A stretch of 64,000 nt of DNA from the NCBI GenBank assembly GCA_949987705.1, contig OX465281.1:199317112-199381111 (forward strand). Reading direction: 5' to 3'. Source of the stretch: Thereva unica (Eukaryota; Arthropoda; Insecta; Diptera; Therevidae). Within the stretch, counting starts at the first letter, position 1. Each line of letters opens with the position of its first letter. Shown piece after piece: positions 61,566-64,000 of the stretch. A model generated the notes under the pieces. It worked only from the letters and a program-made list of their open reading frames with translations, was not told the origin of the DNA and searched no databases. Made by a program: the position numbers and the translations under genes.

Positions 61566-64000
61566 TGAGAAAAGAGTTTCTTTCTATCAACCAAGATTTG
61601 GTTATAGTTAACAAACGGCATAGTTGCTTATGGCGAAATAAATATTTGATTATAGAAAATAAATTATGTATTTGAGCCTTCTAGTTGGGACAAATGTTTA
61701 TTTGGTTACAGTTATCAAACAACTATTTCGAGCGTTGTTGAATTAAAAAAATTATTAGTTTGATTAAATAATCATTAAATCGAGTGAGCATAATATAAAC
61801 TGATAATTATAATGATGATATTTGATTCAAGCATATATTAAGCTGTGAAAATACATTGTCTAGTTGAAATAAATCATTACTGAGGGAGAATCAAAAAAAT
61901 GTTCCGTTGAAACAAGTATCTATGTAGTAGATTCTTTCAACTTGTTGAAAATTGAATTCAAGTAATAGTTTATTATTAACAAAACGATTTTGAATTAGGA
62001 TTAATAATAGAATAATTTCACTTGAATTGATTGTCAGTTAAGACTAATTTACCTATTAATTGTGCATATTAATTAAAATGTTGGTATAATTAAAAAAAAG
62101 AGTTGATTAAAGTAGCCAGTGTTTTTATTTTAACGTTTAACGATTACAGTTTATATGAATAAAATGCTGGTACATAGATATAAATATTGCAAATCATTCA
62201 TTATTGCAAATCTCTTCTACTAATAATATTGTCACCATTTCCTGGAATATGGACCTTGATTGGTCTTACATAAAAATTTTTCTTAATTCTAAATAACTGT
62301 TCCTTTATATTACTTTTTGGTAAGATAATTTCATATCCTTTCATATGATTATTAAAAGCTAGTGTTACACATTTTTTATAAACTAAAAAAATATTACTCT
62401 CATCCATAATAATATCAACAATCATCCCAAATAAAGGATAATCATCATTATCATTTTCAACATATATAGCAAATCCTGGTTTATAGCATGTTCCATTTAT
62501 TTTTATCCATGAAACTATGAATGGTTCAGTACCAAGATCTTGTGAGAATTTTGATTCATAATTTTTTGAAATTTCAATAATACGACCATATTCTACATTA
62601 GTTTTAAGACCTTTTTGACTTAAAAATTTGTAACAAAGCTGCAATTGAATATTCAGTGCAAGAGTATAAGTTATGTTTACTCGAGAGTTTATAATTTTGG
62701 CATACTTTTTAGATAGTCGATGAAAAGATTCATATTTTGAGCTTGATAAATATCTCGGCGGTCCCATGTTTCTTGTACAAGTAGGGTAATGCACAAGGAA
62801 ATGACCTTTGGGTACTATTTTATCAGAAAATAGTAAAGAAAGTTGGTTGTGATTCTTTATTAGTTGCTCGAGATAAACAAGTTCATGCTCTGAAATAACT
62901 GAGCTAGTAATGACATCAATCATATCGTAAAGTGTAAGATAAAATTCCCATGCAATATCATCAGGAGGAACTAAATCACCTATGATAATACCGAAGTATG
63001 ATATCAAAGCAGACATTTCTGAAGCTGTAATGATAATACAGCTTTTTCGAATATGATCTGCAGAAATCGAAGAAATTTTCTTGCCTCGATCGACTTCTGA
63101 ATAATCGAAATATTTTAATCTGTCATTCAAATTTTTCAATGTAAAATATTTAGATCTTATACAGTGATCAATTATTTTAGCCATATCATATCTACAAATG
63201 CCTAAAAATATATCGTGCATAAGATCACAACTATTGTTAGTTGTACAATGATAATATGATAAAGCGTTAAAGACACATTTCTCTTTTACACCGTAAGACA
63301 AGGTTTGCATATCTGCTCTATAATTATCTACGGTTCGTAATAACTGTTTATTCTCCATAAGGTCGAAATGACATTCCTCTTTTGAAGCTCTACAAAAACG
63401 ACAAAAGTATTCTGCTCTAAAGCATTCAGGAAATCCTAAAAGACTATTCATACCTAGATTGTCTCCTAATATTCCTACGACTACGAAAAACAATTGATAA
63501 TTTCTCTCTTCGATATTAATAGTAATTCCACTTTCAGCAAGGTAATTAAGCTCGTCAATGATTTTCCGGAAACACTTTTTATTCCCAAAATTCTTTAAGT
63601 CTACGCTATGAATAAATTGAGCCAAAAAAACACTGTCAACTGATGAAGAAAACTCTGGTGGCATTGAAGCGATTGAAAAATACAGACCTCCAATTTTATA
63701 AATTCCTGCAGCACTCGAAAGGGGATCACTTATCTCAAAGTCATCATAATATAAGTGTAAAGGTATAACAGTTTTGCCATCAAAATTCTTACAAATTGTT
63801 TTCCAAAGATTACCCTGAAGTAAACTCGTATACAATGTACATGAAGCATTTCGAGAACATTCATCTCTAATGTAATTAATAATTATATTATAAACATTTG
63901 GAAGTTGGAAAAATTTTTGTAAAACTGTTCTCATAGGAACGACTTGACCATAGCATTGTTTATGTGTGAATACAACTGAACCATCAACTTTTTTGTCATC
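61563..64000 (-). mobile_element. Second CACTA/EnSpm element, partial
   Basis: The left end CACTGAGAAAAGAG lies directly in the coding sequence of the neighbouring transposase-like gene. The subterminal region (61580-62190) is AT-rich, with recurring TTTGGTTA and TTGATTA words. The transposase ORF is a diverged relative of the one at 42307-44727. The right end is outside the window. Confidence 0.8.
62201..64000 (-). CDS. CACTA transposase, 3' part to window edge
   Basis: The frame is open from the window edge (64000) to the stop near 62201, at least 599 codons. It shares the core blocks of the 806-residue protein: L-Y-Y-D-D-F-E-I, A-A-G-I-Y-K-I-G-G, Y-F-C-R-F-C, C-D-L-M-H-D-I-F-L-G-I-C, I-V-P-K-G-H-F-L-V-H-Y-P and G-P-P-R-Y-L...K-Y-E-S. 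No internal stop or frameshift is seen. Divergence from the first CACTA is high, so these are two different families. The N-terminus, including any zinc fingers, is beyond the window. Confidence 0.85.
   Translation of the reverse strand, partial: DDKKVDGSVVFTHKQCYGQVVPMRTVLQKFFQLPNVYNIIINYIRDECSRNASCTLYTSLLQGNLWKTICKNFDGKTVIPLHLYYDDFEISDPLSSAAGIYKIGGLYFSIASMPPEFSSSVDSVFLAQFIHSVDLKNFGNKKCFRKIIDELNYLAESGITINIEERNYQLFFVVVGILGDNLGMNSLLGFPECFRAEYFCRFCRASKEECHFDLMENKQLLRTVDNYRADMQTLSYGVKEKCVFNALSYYHCTTNNSCDLMHDIFLGICRYDMAKIIDHCIRSKYFTLKNLNDRLKYFDYSEVDRGKKISSISADHIRKSCIIITASEMSALISYFGIIIGDLVPPDDIAWEFYLTLYDMIDVITSSVISEHELVYLEQLIKNHNQLSLLFSDKIVPKGHFLVHYPTCTRNMGPPRYLSSSKYESFHRLSKKYAKIINSRVNITYTLALNIQLQLCYKFLSQKGLKTNVEYGRIIEISKNYESKFSQDLGTEPFIVSWIKINGTCYKPGFAIYVENDNDDYPLFGMIVDIIMDESNIFLVYKKCVTLAFNNHMKGYEIILPKSNIKEQLFRIKKNFYVRPIKVHIPGNGDNIISRRDLQ

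Overview
This window is AT-rich eukaryotic DNA built almost entirely of transposable elements (TEs). The families present point to an arthropod, most likely an insect: a Gypsy/errantivirus-like provirus with a baculovirus-F-type envelope gene, BEL/Pao, Jockey and I-like LINEs, PIF/Harbinger elements with MADF partner genes, hAT, MULE, CACTA/EnSpm and a Helitron. I found no convincing host gene. Short GT-AG introns (about 50-60 nt) occur inside several TE genes. The order of insect cannot be named from this sequence.

Layout, left to right. 0.8-2.1 kb: a deleted Harbinger element. 2.7-7.2 kb: a MULE-related repeat (R1) interrupted by a hAT element. 7.5-8.1 kb: a LINE 3' tail carrying a tRNA-derived SINE. 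8.3-12.6 kb: a Jockey LINE whose ORF1 and ORF2 lie head to head. 13.5-14.7 kb: a MULE N-terminal ORF. 15.2-17.0 kb: repeat R2, with SANT and MADF ORFs. 17.1-18.8 kb: broken BEL/Pao gag-protease with a Tc1 tail. 20.0-20.5 kb: a MULE DDE fragment. 22.0-27.3 kb: a second R1 copy, interrupted by a noncoding element with seven copies of CTAGGGACTGAC and by a Harbinger element with interleaved antisense genes. 27.4-30.5 kb: hAT and Harbinger transposases. 30.7-57.9 kb: an I-like LINE split by a Gypsy provirus that itself hosts at least seven further insertions. 58.1-60.3 kb: a second R2 copy hosting a short Helitron. 60.3-64 kb: an unusual transposase-like gene interrupted by a second CACTA element that runs off the window.

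The strongest result is the insertion stack at 30-58 kb. LINE > Gypsy > hAT (8-bp duplication GTTGTAGT) > a 1.56-kb palindromic foldback element (duplication TCAAAGC) > a complete-looking CACTA element (duplication TA). The CACTA is the innermost layer and therefore the youngest insertion of this stack. It keeps an intact 806-codon ORF and a 7-exon, 517-codon gene whose splice phases all agree. Paralogous copies inside the window serve as empty sites and fix several insertion boundaries to the base: hAT at 2729-5341, Helitron at 58790-59929, CACTA at 41852-47982. A 503-bp piece of a Harbinger gene at 29.4 kb recurs at 54.5 kb with one mismatch, exactly where the 5' part of Gypsy and the middle of the LINE are missing. 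This looks like a templated repair patch.

All boundaries, splice sites and reading frames were read by eye. Family names come from recognised motifs, not from database searches.
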